From the NCBI RefSeq assembly GCF_002162355.1, contig NZ_CP021434.1, forward strand, positions 962,501 through 1,026,500: a stretch of 64,000 nt of DNA. Reading direction: 5' to 3'. Under the pieces are notes generated by a model that did not search any database, was not told the origin of the DNA, and saw only the letters and a list, made by a program, of their open reading frames with translations. The translations under genes and the position numbers were made by a program. This document shows positions 8,655 through 16,613 of the stretch, piece after piece (position 1 is the first letter of the stretch; each line of letters begins with the position of its first letter). The DNA comes from Tumebacillus avium (lineage in GTDB: Bacteria; Bacillota; Bacilli; Tumebacillales; Tumebacillaceae).

Positions 8655-10413
8655 GAGTAGAACTCCTTTCCAAGTCAAAGATCTGATTTTGACAAAGGTC
8701 CACATGATGGATCAGCGTTTCGATCTGGTCTTGAAGGTCTTTTGCAGGCGGAACATCCTCTTCATCGAGACCCGTACAGTTGATAAACGCAAGCACTAGA
8801 TTCATGCTCAACAGATACGGCAATGCCGCAAGTTCTGCGTCCTGCAGCGGAGCGATCTCTTCATATCCTCGGACGATCTTTTTGATTTTCTCTACGTTCA
8901 ATTCGTTTGCGATTCGCGGTTGAGAATGCTCCGTATCCCACATAATACCAGATGAAATGGAACAAGCCCATGCGAGGTCTGTCAAGCGATATCCCCAGCG
9001 AGCATCATCCAGATCTACGATCAGGACGCGGCCATCCGGCAGCCGCACGCAATTGTTCACATGTGCGTCTCCATGCAGAAATTGTTGGGGCAGTTTTTCC
9101 CATTCGACTGTCGAGTCCGCTCTTTCCAAACGGTCCACGATTTTCTCGATCCACTTCTCCCCATCCAGCCCCAGACCGGCATACCCTTTTCTCAAAAAAG
9201 GCACAGAAAAGCGTTTGATCATATTGAGGCGTTCTGCATGGTAGACATTTCGGCTTTCCGGAAACGACCAATTCCCGCGGTTCACGTCGAACCGTTTTGC
9301 CGCTTCCCCAAACTGTGCGATCACCTTGCCCAGGTCATACAAGTCGGTCCAGTCATTTGGCGACAGATGGGTGCCGTTATGCCAGTCCTGCACCTCAAAG
9401 TCCCGTCCGGCCGCATTGTTGAAGCTGTACGACTCGTCTTGTGTAAGATGAAGTTTGGTAACCGGCCCGCCTTGTGTAAATACATGGTGGTGAAGGGCCC
9501 GATGGAACGGTGCCTCTGCATGACTTTGATAATACGGTCGTTCTTTCAAGAAGATCAACCGTTCATCGTCCGTTTCTAGAACCCAGCGGTAGGAAGACCC
9601 CCAACGCCCCAACGCCTGCACGAACCGCTTCGGGGTGAGGTCATAAAACGTAGCAATCTGCTCACAAATCAGCTTCTGATCGACCTCTTCCTGATTCTTC
9701 ATCTTCCACCATTCTGCACGATCTCTTCCATAAAATATAGTGCCCGATGGAACATCGCGATTGAGTTTAAGCACCCATTCGATCCACTCAGCGACTTCCT
9801 CAGGAGTTTGAGGAGCATCAGGTCCCCCCATCTCCGTTTTCATCCAGCCAGGGTCGATTCCATACACACGGATTGCGGTGTCCTGCAATTCAGCACCTAA
9901 ATTGACGGTTAGCGCGTTAACCGCAACTTTCGTCATTCTATAGACGGTGAAAAGCCCGTCCATCGTGTTGCAGTCTGTAAGATCGCTTGTCAGATTGAGG
10001 ATGCGGCCAGCTTGCGAACGCCGTAACAACGGCAACAAATACTGGGTGATTCGAACCAAACCGATCTGGTTCGTTTGCACCATGACCTGCAGTATATCTT
10101 CGGTGATCTCTTCAAACTTGCCGTCGTCCGAATGACTAAAGACCCCGGCATTATTCACCAAAATATCTAAACGTCCGTATTGCTCTTCGATTATCTTGGC
10201 AACCTCTGCTGCATCCTCACGCTTTGTGAGATCAAGACGAAGAACGGTGGCCTTGGCGCCTTGTTCCTCGATATGTTTTTTTAGTTGAGCTGCCAATTCG
10301 GGGTTACGGCAGGCCAACAGGATGACTGCCGCTTCTTTTGCAAGACGAAGAGAAAGCATTCTGCCCAATCCGCGATTGGCCCCTGTGATCAAAACAATTT
10401 TACCTTGAAGCAT
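8644..10413 (-). CDS. Fusion: short-chain dehydrogenase + aminoglycoside-phosphotransferase-like kinase, 589 aa
   Basis: Residues 1-245 are a classical SDR: TGANRGLG cofactor motif, LVNNAGVF, catalytic serine in LNLTSDL, and YRMTK (YxxxK). Residues ~250-589 are an APH/choline-kinase-fold domain with the Brenner loop HGDAHVNN and a metal-binding VDLDDARWGYRLTDLAWA. The SDR half could oxidise a cyclitol or sugar hydroxyl, for example the 2-deoxy-scyllo-inosamine oxidation that the pathway needs and that no other gene here obviously supplies. The kinase half could phosphorylate an intermediate or serve as self-resistance. Both are inferences. The two domains read through one uninterrupted frame; I know of no described enzyme with this pairing. 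Stop overlaps the next gene's GTG start. Confidence 0.85.
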   Translation of the reverse strand: MLQGKIVLITGANRGLGRMLSLRLAKEAAVILLACRNPELAAQLKKHIEEQGAKATVLRLDLTKREDAAEVAKIIEEQYGRLDILVNNAGVFSHSDDGKFEEITEDILQVMVQTNQIGLVRITQYLLPLLRRSQAGRILNLTSDLTDCNTMDGLFTVYRMTKVAVNALTVNLGAELQDTAIRVYGIDPGWMKTEMGGPDAPQTPEEVAEWIEWVLKLNRDVPSGTIFYGRDRAEWWKMKNQEEVDQKLICEQIATFYDLTPKRFVQALGRWGSSYRWVLETDDERLIFLKERPYYQSHAEAPFHRALHHHVFTQGGPVTKLHLTQDESYSFNNAAGRDFEVQDWHNGTHLSPNDWTDLYDLGKVIAQFGEAAKRFDVNRGNWSFPESRNVYHAERLNMIKRFSVPFLRKGYAGLGLDGEKWIEKIVDRLERADSTVEWEKLPQQFLHGDAHVNNCVRLPDGRVLIVDLDDARWGYRLTDLAWACSISSGIMWDTEHSQPRIANELNVEKIKKIVRGYEEIAPLQDAELAALPYLLSMNLVLAFINCTGLDEEDVPPAKDLQDQIETLIHHVDLCQNQIFDLERSSTRGN

Positions 10414-10425
10414 GGAGCGGCCCCC

Positions 10426-11856
10426 TCATACATATTGACAGGCCCATTGTTCGGCCTTGATCAGAAATTGTTCTTGCCGCTTTCCGAATTCTTCTGGAGT
10501 GCTATGTGCCCGCGCAGAAATAATCTCCTTGAGTTCTTCTCCCAACTCGTACGTTTGCAACATCGTTTCTTCCGATAAATAATCGGTCTTCATTACAACT
10601 GAATATCCGGAGAAGTCGTTCCAGTCGCGCAAGATCCAATTCTTCTCTACCCCTTCAAAATAAAGCGGCGTTCCCAGATAGGGAGTGATGAACGAAAGGT
10701 TGTACTCGTCTTCCTTAAGTTCCATGTCGAGAATCAGCTTCAACGTCTTGAAAATTGACATTGGGGTCTCGACGGGAAGACCGATCAAGAACAGATAGGC
10801 TACATGCAAGTCGAGCTCTCTGGTCCACGCCTGGAACTCCATCAACTTTTCCAGATTAAGTCCTCGTTTGGCCTGCTTAGCCATCACTTCCTCATCACCG
10901 GATTCAACTCCGACTTCCAGCCCCACGCACCCCGACTTCTTCATCAGTTCCAGCAGCTCGAAGCTCAGACGGTCTATCCGGGTTTCGCACCACCAATCGA
11001 TCACGAGATCTTCGGCGATCAAAGCTTCGCAGAATTCACGAATGCGATTCTGATCATATGTGAACAGCGGATCCCGGAAAATGACGCCTGTAATCCCCAA
11101 CCGTTTGATTTGCCACATCTCTTGGATCATTCGCGCAACGGAGTGCATGCGGACTTTTTTGCCCTCGGCCAACGGATACGGGCAATAGTACCCGCACGGA
11201 TGCGGGCATCCGTAACTGGAATGGAACGTGGCAATGTTTCGGATCGGGGTCTTTCGGAACAGCGGGAAGCAATAATGTTTCGCATCGATCAGGTCACGAG
11301 CCGGAATCGGCAATGTGTCGACTTCTTGAATCCGCTCCGTTTCCGTCATCGTCAATTCATCCGCTTCATTAAGATAGGCCACATTTCGCAAACGCTCCCC
11401 CTGCACAATCTGGAAGAAATCCAGAATTGAATCCGGGAAGATCACCGCATCTGCTCCGGATTTACGCAACGCATCCTCGACGACATCAGGATAGGTGATG
11501 TTCGAACGAATGAATACTTTCATCGCAGGCCGCACTTCTTTGCCGATCGATGCAAGACGGCAATCGCTCTCCAAGGTCGGGAGCGAAATCACTTGCAGGA
11601 ACGCGTCGCCGGAACTATTTTCTACCCATTCCCGAAACGAAGCTTCCTCATACGGAATCACCTGATAATCGCGCACTTCCACATCATGCCCCGACTCCCG
11701 TATCAGACTCGCAAAAGCGAGCAGTTCAATCGGAGGAAACTGGATCAATTCCCCGCTGTCTTGTTCCACCTTGAACAAGTCCCCATACCCTCCCGAATAG
11801 GAGCGCATGACATGATAGCCTTGTGGGGAAGGCGGATTGCATAAAAGAAACTTCAT
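10426..11856 (-). CDS. B12-binding-type radical SAM protein with CX3CX3C site, 476 aa
   Basis: N-terminal Rossmann-like region (FPPIELLAFASLIRESGHDVEV) is typical of B12-binding radical SAM proteins. The cluster motif reads SSYGCPHPCGYYCPYPLAEG, i.e. cysteines at 217, 221 and 225: CX3CX3C instead of the usual CX3CX2C. The codons (TGC..TGC..TGC) are unambiguous. Downstream are the expected barrel elements GVIFRDPLFTYD, GLEVGVESGDEEVM and YLFLIGLPVETPMS, so the fold looks intact. ATG at 11856 is chosen over a GTG 12 bp upstream because AGGTGGGAG precedes it. It lies between the class-III aminotransferase and the SDR-kinase fusion in the minus-strand operon. Substrate unknown. Confidence 0.83.
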   Translation of the reverse strand: MKFLLCNPPSPQGYHVMRSYSGGYGDLFKVEQDSGELIQFPPIELLAFASLIRESGHDVEVRDYQVIPYEEASFREWVENSSGDAFLQVISLPTLESDCRLASIGKEVRPAMKVFIRSNITYPDVVEDALRKSGADAVIFPDSILDFFQIVQGERLRNVAYLNEADELTMTETERIQEVDTLPIPARDLIDAKHYCFPLFRKTPIRNIATFHSSYGCPHPCGYYCPYPLAEGKKVRMHSVARMIQEMWQIKRLGITGVIFRDPLFTYDQNRIREFCEALIAEDLVIDWWCETRIDRLSFELLELMKKSGCVGLEVGVESGDEEVMAKQAKRGLNLEKLMEFQAWTRELDLHVAYLFLIGLPVETPMSIFKTLKLILDMELKEDEYNLSFITPYLGTPLYFEGVEKNWILRDWNDFSGYSVVMKTDYLSEETMLQTYELGEELKEIISARAHSTPEEFGKRQEQFLIKAEQWACQYV

Positions 11857-11874
11857 ATTCTCTCCCACCTTTCC

Positions 11875-13164
11875 TTATTTTACAAATTGGAGTTTCATGC
11901 CTTTTCGATATTCCATCGTACCGCCGATCTCGTATTCCAAACGCTCAGCGAGAGTCTTTTGACTCAGGTTCGGCTTGTCCCCGGTATAGAAGGAATTCGG
12001 GAAACGTTCTTTCAATGCATAAAACGCCTCAGTGACTCGTTCGATCGCAAAATCGATATCCGCTTTGGTGTGGCTGTAGCTGATCAATTGGTAGTCATAA
12101 CGAGAGAGTACGACACCTCGCTTAAGCGATTCCAGAATCCAAGCATCGTACAACTCAGTGTCATCGAAAATGATATGGAAGATCGTGGGATACTTCATCA
12201 TTTCAAACACAACACCAGCTTCGTTGAACAGGTCATGCAACTGATCATAGAAATACTGACCGACTTCCCACATCTGCTTGAGTGCATCTTGCTTTTCAAA
12301 CACTTCAATCGTTTTCAGCGCGGCAACCATCGGGCCGATTTCCGCATCAAACGTACTCCAGAAGTGATTTTTGCGCGCTCCATCCACCATGATCTCCTTA
12401 GGGCCGCAGACCGCGGAGATCGCGTAACCGTTGGCAAGGCCTTTAGAAAAAGTCGCCATGTCAGGGATGACACCGGAGAACTTTTGGAAGCCGCCAAGTT
12501 CGTAGCGGAACCCACTGGCCACTTCATCAAAGATCAACAAGATGCCGTGTTTCTTTGTGATTTCACGCAGTTCATGGAAGTATTCCATCGGGAAGAAACT
12601 CGGTTCCGGCGTGATAAAAACGCAGGCTACATTGTCTTTGTGCTTTTCGATCAATTCTTCCAATTTGTCCAAGCTGTATTCAAAATTTAGGTGATGCTCA
12701 TCCGGAATTCGAAAATCCGGGAACATGCTGAGCTGCCAATCATGCCAGCCATGGTATCCGCAAGTCAGAACGATTTCGCGGTTCGTATGGGTTTTTGCCA
12801 AGCGCATCGCCACCGTTGTTGCACAAGAGCCGGTCTTGTGGAAGCTTACATGTTCAGCACACGGTACATGCTCAACCAACTTGCGGGCCAATTCCACTCG
12901 CGGCTTCGAGAACTTAGTGATAAACACGTTCCCGTTTTCAGACAAGTACTCGGCTACAGCCTTATCTACCTCATCGTAGCAATAGCCCAAGATGATCGCA
13001 CCGGTTGCGCCTGTGAAATCAAGATACTTGTTTCCCTCCATGTCCCATACGTAGGCCCCTTTTCCCTTTTCAAAAAGAACCGGATACAGGGAGTCAAGGT
13101 CCTTACGCATCGTCCCGGTATATTGAGCTCCGTATTCCAAAAACTTTTCAGATTTACTCGTCAT
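11875..13164 (-). CDS. Class-III PLP aminotransferase (glutamate-1-semialdehyde-mutase-like), 429 aa
   Basis: PLP enzyme of fold type I. Blocks: SFHKTGSCATTVAMRLAKTH (phosphate-binding region), LTCGYHGWHDW, FDEVASGFRYELGGFQKFSG with the PLP-pyridine aspartate, and FSKGLANGYAISAV with the Schiff-base lysine. This subgroup includes aminoglycoside 6'-aminotransferases such as BtrB and Neo6 as well as GSA aminomutase. In this cluster a sugar 6'-amination is plausible; a matching 6'-dehydrogenase is not obvious apart from the SDR fusion. Start ATG follows GGAGTGATCGAGC. A second, divergent class-III paralogue lies two genes upstream in the same operon. Confidence 0.87.
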   Translation of the reverse strand: MTSKSEKFLEYGAQYTGTMRKDLDSLYPVLFEKGKGAYVWDMEGNKYLDFTGATGAIILGYCYDEVDKAVAEYLSENGNVFITKFSKPRVELARKLVEHVPCAEHVSFHKTGSCATTVAMRLAKTHTNREIVLTCGYHGWHDWQLSMFPDFRIPDEHHLNFEYSLDKLEELIEKHKDNVACVFITPEPSFFPMEYFHELREITKKHGILLIFDEVASGFRYELGGFQKFSGVIPDMATFSKGLANGYAISAVCGPKEIMVDGARKNHFWSTFDAEIGPMVAALKTIEVFEKQDALKQMWEVGQYFYDQLHDLFNEAGVVFEMMKYPTIFHIIFDDTELYDAWILESLKRGVVLSRYDYQLISYSHTKADIDFAIERVTEAFYALKERFPNSFYTGDKPNLSQKTLAERLEYEIGGTMEYRKGMKLQFVK

Positions 13165-13184
13165 GCTCGATCACTCCATTTGGT

Positions 13185-13967
13185 TTAATAGTTGCGCAGA
13201 ACCACTTTCATATCACGACAAAACAGGTTACGGAAACGCTTTCCATGTAGCTCTTCGACCTTGGCCTGAATCACATCCTTTGTTAATCCTTCCAGCAAAG
13301 GATGGCGATAGGCGGGAAACTCCTCCGGATAATCTACCTCGTTGGTCACAGCCAGATATTCAAGTGTCAATCCGGACTGTTCAAACGCTCTCAGATAATC
13401 TTCATAATGGCGCCGGTTGATCCAGTCACTGAGGTATACATGCTGAATGATCGCTTGAACTAATTCCGGTTCCAAGGCTGATTCCAAAATTTCCGACAAT
13501 TCCTCTGGCGAAAAAATCAAATGATACCAGTGCGGGAGGATCGTCTTCTCCCAGAAGTTATAGCTGCAATCATTGTGCACGATGTCCAGATGATGACCGT
13601 CCGGCGCCGACCAGATCGGTCCAAAGTGGCTGAAAATCACACCGTTCGGCTTGAGCAGCCGCTTGAGTTCAGCCAACGTTTCTTCCAGATCTGAAATGTG
13701 CTCGAAAGCGTTGCAGGAAAACACGTAATCAAACGAGTTGTTCGGGTATGGCACGCTGGAGGCAATCCCCTGAATCCCTTGATAAATCCCCTGATCGATC
13801 GCTTCATTAACCGGGTCCACCATCACCCAGAGCGCAGGTTTTTCTTGCGCAACCCGTTCCCACGGGATGGAGCCCCCGACCTCCAAAACGTTCCGTCCCG
13901 CTACGGGAAAGGTATCGACGAACTCTTGAAATACAGTGAGTTCATCCACTGCTACTGCCGAAAACAT
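13185..13967 (-). CDS. SAM-dependent class I methyltransferase, 260 aa
   Basis: Cytoplasmic Rossmann-fold methyltransferase. Motif I is NVLEVGGSIPWERV, a degenerate form of the usual ExGxGxG; the acidic motif II is WVMVDPVNEAI; the post-II region SSVPYPNNSFDYVFSCNAFEHI is strongly typical of Methyltransf_11. HFGPIWSAPDGHHLDI near residue 145 may contribute to substrate binding. The acceptor atom cannot be predicted. It sits between the two class-III aminotransferases, with AAGGAGGT ahead of the ATG and 12 bp after the preceding gene, so it is translationally part of the same operon. Confidence 0.83.
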   Translation of the reverse strand: MFSAVAVDELTVFQEFVDTFPVAGRNVLEVGGSIPWERVAQEKPALWVMVDPVNEAIDQGIYQGIQGIASSVPYPNNSFDYVFSCNAFEHISDLEETLAELKRLLKPNGVIFSHFGPIWSAPDGHHLDIVHNDCSYNFWEKTILPHWYHLIFSPEELSEILESALEPELVQAIIQHVYLSDWINRRHYEDYLRAFEQSGLTLEYLAVTNEVDYPEEFPAYRHPLLEGLTKDVIQAKVEELHGKRFRNLFCRDMKVVLRNY

Positions 13968-13979
13968 AAATGTACCTCC

Positions 13980-15296
13980 TTATGATTTAACAGGTTGACG
14001 CGGGTATACCAGACGTTGTGTCCAATCAATTCGTGCTTGTACTGACAAACAATCACTGGCACCATCCATCTGGCCCCACGCGGTCAGAAATCGACGTTCT
14101 GGGGAAACTTCCATGCCGATCAGGCCGGCAAAGCGCTCGATCAAAATGGACAGCACCCGATCTAAGCTGGTTTGCACCTCCTGATACACCGCCTCCGTAA
14201 ACGCCAGCGACGGTGTCTGGTTATCCCCCGCATAGAAGATAATTCCTTCCCAGACGGCCGCTTCGTAAAACGCAGTCGACAGTTCATCGCTGCCGAATAC
14301 GAATTGAAACAGGTTGCCCATTCCGTTGACTTCAATCGGCAGTCCACTTTCGGCCAAACGGCCTCTCAAGCCTTGCAAAAACTTGTCACCGCGCTCCCGA
14401 ATTATTTGATACCCCTCCTTTGCCTTGAGTTTGTCCAAAGTAGCCAAAGCAGCGACGACGGAGGAAGATTCATAGTACGTGGTATACGTGAAGCCTTCAG
14501 CCGCTCTCATCAATGAGCGGTCGCCGACGACACACGATACGCGTCTGCCGTTGGACAAGCCTTTTGAGTACACATACAAATCGGCGTTCAGTCCAAACTG
14601 TTGAACGGATGGCCCGATCCCGTATCGATAGCCCTGTTTCACATCATCGACGACGATCAGGAGCCCGTGTTGACGGCACAAGTCAAACAGCACGATATAC
14701 GTCTCTTTTTGCAAATACACATAATCCGGGGACAGGATCAGCCCGCCGAGCTTCTCCCCGTAACGTGCGATGCACGTCTCCAGCAATTCTGGGGTGAAGA
14801 AAACATCGATAACACCGTGTTCATTCGGTTCCAAAAGTCCGTTGGACGGTTGCCACATCGGGTCCCAACCGTGATATCCACTGCTGGCAAGCAGCTGTTT
14901 GGAAGTTGCCTGCTTCACAATCGAGGCAGCTGCCCGAACAGCATCCGTTCCTGTCGAAAAGAAAGCCACCTGATTTTCTGGTCCCGGGGACTCTGCTGCG
15001 ATCCGCTCCGCCAACTCCACGATCTTCTCGCTCGGGCCAGTCAGCACGTTTTGGTTTGACTCTGCAAAAGACTGCAAAGCCGAGTTGACATCTGCGTCGT
15101 TGTGCCCCAGCAGAACAGACCCTTTTCCGTTATTAAAATCAACGTATCTCGTCCCATCCACATCGTAGAGGTATGCGCCTTCCGCAGAGGCAAAAATAAT
15201 GTTGTCCGCTGCTGCCGGGATCAGCGGGCACCAGACACGACTGGCTATCGATTTCGACAAACGCTGATTCAAATCTAGGGAACGTTGAAATCTCAT
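13980..15296 (-). CDS. Second class-III PLP aminotransferase, 438 aa
   Basis: Fold-type-I class-III enzyme with VAFFSTGTDAVRAAASIVKQ, LASSGYHGWDPMW, VVDDVKQGYRYG (PLP aspartate) and VYSKGLSNGRRVSCVVG (Schiff-base lysine). It is clearly divergent from the paralogue at 11875-13164, which argues for a different substrate rather than recent duplication. Start: the ATG at 15296 overlaps the previous gene's TGA (TGATG); a GTG one codon earlier is also possible. Likely aminates a keto-sugar or keto-cyclitol, or a 1,2-aminomutase-type reaction as in glutamate-1-semialdehyde aminomutase. Functional choice is inference. Confidence 0.85.
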   Translation of the reverse strand: MRFQRSLDLNQRLSKSIASRVWCPLIPAAADNIIFASAEGAYLYDVDGTRYVDFNNGKGSVLLGHNDADVNSALQSFAESNQNVLTGPSEKIVELAERIAAESPGPENQVAFFSTGTDAVRAAASIVKQATSKQLLASSGYHGWDPMWQPSNGLLEPNEHGVIDVFFTPELLETCIARYGEKLGGLILSPDYVYLQKETYIVLFDLCRQHGLLIVVDDVKQGYRYGIGPSVQQFGLNADLYVYSKGLSNGRRVSCVVGDRSLMRAAEGFTYTTYYESSSVVAALATLDKLKAKEGYQIIRERGDKFLQGLRGRLAESGLPIEVNGMGNLFQFVFGSDELSTAFYEAAVWEGIIFYAGDNQTPSLAFTEAVYQEVQTSLDRVLSILIERFAGLIGMEVSPERRFLTAWGQMDGASDCLSVQARIDWTQRLVYPRQPVKS

Positions 15297-16264
15297 CACT
15301 TACACCTCTCAAGAAACTCTGTATATTCCGCATTTCCAATCGTAATCGACCCAATGTGTCCATTCCTTGACCCACCGATTAACGGAAGCCGCAGCTCATC
15401 ATCTGCAACCCGAATCAGTTGATCCAATTCCTGCAACGATCTGGCTGCATCAAAGGCAACCACCCCGTCTAATCCACACCGCTTCAATTCGCGTAACAAT
15501 GGTGCTGTCTCTTCCCGCCAAGGCGTATATCCCAGAGCGCACAAACCAGCATCGGTATGAGCTGCTTTCAGGAGTACCTGAGGGTCACGGCTCTGTTCGG
15601 CAACCAGACCCGCAGAAATTTGACCGTCCGGAAAGTACACAAGGAGCGGATAAGCGCTTCCCTGCCAATCAAATTCCATTTCCAAAGCTGGAAGTACGGT
15701 CAGCCCTCCCCCGCTATCTTTTGCGATGAGCGGCCAGAGCGCAGGTGCTTTTTCCTTCGCCATCACACAGTATGCCCAGCGCAAATTGCCTCGCTCTTGC
15801 AATGTGCGCATTTCAATCTTTTTTTGCTTTATCGATTCTTCCGTCAGCTTCACGTAAAGATCTGCAATCCCCATGCAATACTCAAATTCATCCTCCGGAA
15901 AAAAGAATCTTGATTGCATGGCGAACTCATTCCCAACGTCACAACTGTGAATTAAATTTTTCATAATTCCGCGTTCTTCGCATGCATAGGCAGCACGAAT
16001 TTCTTGTTTCAAGAAATACAATGCTTCACTCGCACGGAAGCCTCTAAGCAGATACGCATTGACCGGGCCAGATGTCATGTACATAAAGTACTGTGGAGAA
16101 TTTTTGGCAAATACAGCCTCGACATCTCGCTGCGATAACCTGCTTTGCTTTGAGGAACAGACGGTCAGCCCATATTTCTCAAGCAAACTTTCAAATTGCA
16201 ACTCGACTTGCAGTTCCATTCCATCCGGCTTGATAACAGCGACCGTGTACTCGATTTCCACCAT
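15296..16264 (-). CDS. Nucleoside-diphosphate-kinase-like N-terminal domain with extra C-terminal domain, 322 aa
   Basis: First ~140 residues follow nucleoside diphosphate kinase: VAVIKPDGM at the start, YMTSGPVNAYLLRG in place of MxSGPV, and NLIHSCDVGNEF matching the active-site NxxHGSDS block with the catalytic histidine kept. The C-terminal ~180 residues are separate and include LTVLPALEMEFD, GLCALGYTPWREETAPLLRE and LIGGSRNGHIGS; I do not recognise this part, though a small metal-dependent hydrolase fold is conceivable. Normal NDK is ~150 aa, so this is a fusion. It is the first gene of the minus-strand operon. ATG at 16264 is preferred to a GTG three codons upstream because GGGAAG lies at the right distance. 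Confidence 0.72.
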   Translation of the reverse strand: MVEIEYTVAVIKPDGMELQVELQFESLLEKYGLTVCSSKQSRLSQRDVEAVFAKNSPQYFMYMTSGPVNAYLLRGFRASEALYFLKQEIRAAYACEERGIMKNLIHSCDVGNEFAMQSRFFFPEDEFEYCMGIADLYVKLTEESIKQKKIEMRTLQERGNLRWAYCVMAKEKAPALWPLIAKDSGGGLTVLPALEMEFDWQGSAYPLLVYFPDGQISAGLVAEQSRDPQVLLKAAHTDAGLCALGYTPWREETAPLLRELKRCGLDGVVAFDAARSLQELDQLIRVADDELRLPLIGGSRNGHIGSITIGNAEYTEFLERCK

Positions 16265-16297
16265 ATCCAACACTTCCCAATTAGGTATGTGTAAAGT

Positions 16298-16326
16298 ATT
16301 ATACTGAACCGAAGTAATACACGCAA
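16298..16326 (-). promoter_or_regulatory. SigA-type promoter of the minus-strand biosynthetic operon
   Basis: Read on the minus strand: TTGCGT, 17-bp spacer, then a perfect TATAAT. It lies about 35 bp upstream of the NDK-like start and is the only good promoter before ten closely spaced minus-strand genes. It is back to back with the promoter for the peptide operon, about 75 bp away. Confidence 0.7.
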
Positions 16327-16401
16327 CGATATTTTAGAAATTTCATTAAACTATCCTAATCAACAATATTGATTTATGTCCAATTATTCGGAAAACACTT
16401 A

Positions 16402-16429
16402 TTGACAATTATTAACTGCCTGATATATA
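16402..16429 (+). promoter_or_regulatory. Strong promoter of the peptide / NTP_transf_5 / M16 operon
   Basis: Perfect TTGACA, 16-bp spacer, TATATA with an extended -10 TG (TGATATATA). Transcription would begin near 16436, about 40 bp before the 15-codon peptide ORF. All elements favour high expression of that short ORF. Confidence 0.75.
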
Positions 16430-16477
16430 ACTGTATACGTAAACTACACACCTTACCCGAGAGGAGGTGCAACAACG

Positions 16478-16525
16478 ATGGCATTGGAAATGATGGTAAA
16501 CAAAAAGGTAGTAAAGAAGAAATAA
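16478..16525 (+). CDS. 15-codon peptide, candidate RiPP precursor or scaffold peptide
   Basis: Encodes MALEMMVNKKVVKKK and stops at TAA. The ribosome binding site AGGAGGTG nine bases upstream is near-perfect, and a strong promoter lies just before it. The peptide has a hydrophobic N-half (four of its first seven residues are M or L/V) and a lysine-rich C-half (KK, then KKK at the C-terminus), with no Cys, Ser, Thr or aromatic residue. A hairpin then separates it from an NTP_transf_5 gene and an M16 peptidase on the same transcript; two ABC exporter genes follow on the other strand. This arrangement is typical of a ribosomal precursor peptide. Alternative: a leader peptide controlling the operon by attenuation. 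No family recognised. Confidence 0.6.
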   Translation: MALEMMVNKKVVKKK

Positions 16526-16543
16526 TGCAATCGTTTGTTCCAA

Positions 16544-16575
16544 ATTGCCCCGGGGAGATTTTCTCCAGGGGCAAT
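16544..16575 (+). terminator. Hairpin after the 15-codon ORF, likely partial terminator
   Basis: ATTGCCCC pairs with GGGGCAAT and GGAGA with TCTCC around a short loop, giving a long GC-rich stem. The following CTTCATTTTC is only moderately T-rich, so leaky termination is expected. That would make the short peptide transcript more abundant than the downstream enzymes, as seen for many precursor-peptide operons; it could also protect the 3' end. Confidence 0.65.
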
Positions 16576-16613
16576 CTTCATTTTCAGAGTACATTTGATG
16601 AGGAGGAGCCAAC

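Noticed and set aside
935..11856. The two radical SAM enzymes as sactipeptide or other peptide-modifying SPASM enzymes
   Set aside because: No SPASM/twitch cysteine cluster and both have B12-type N-terminal domains; the 15-residue peptide has no Cys or aromatic residue to modify.
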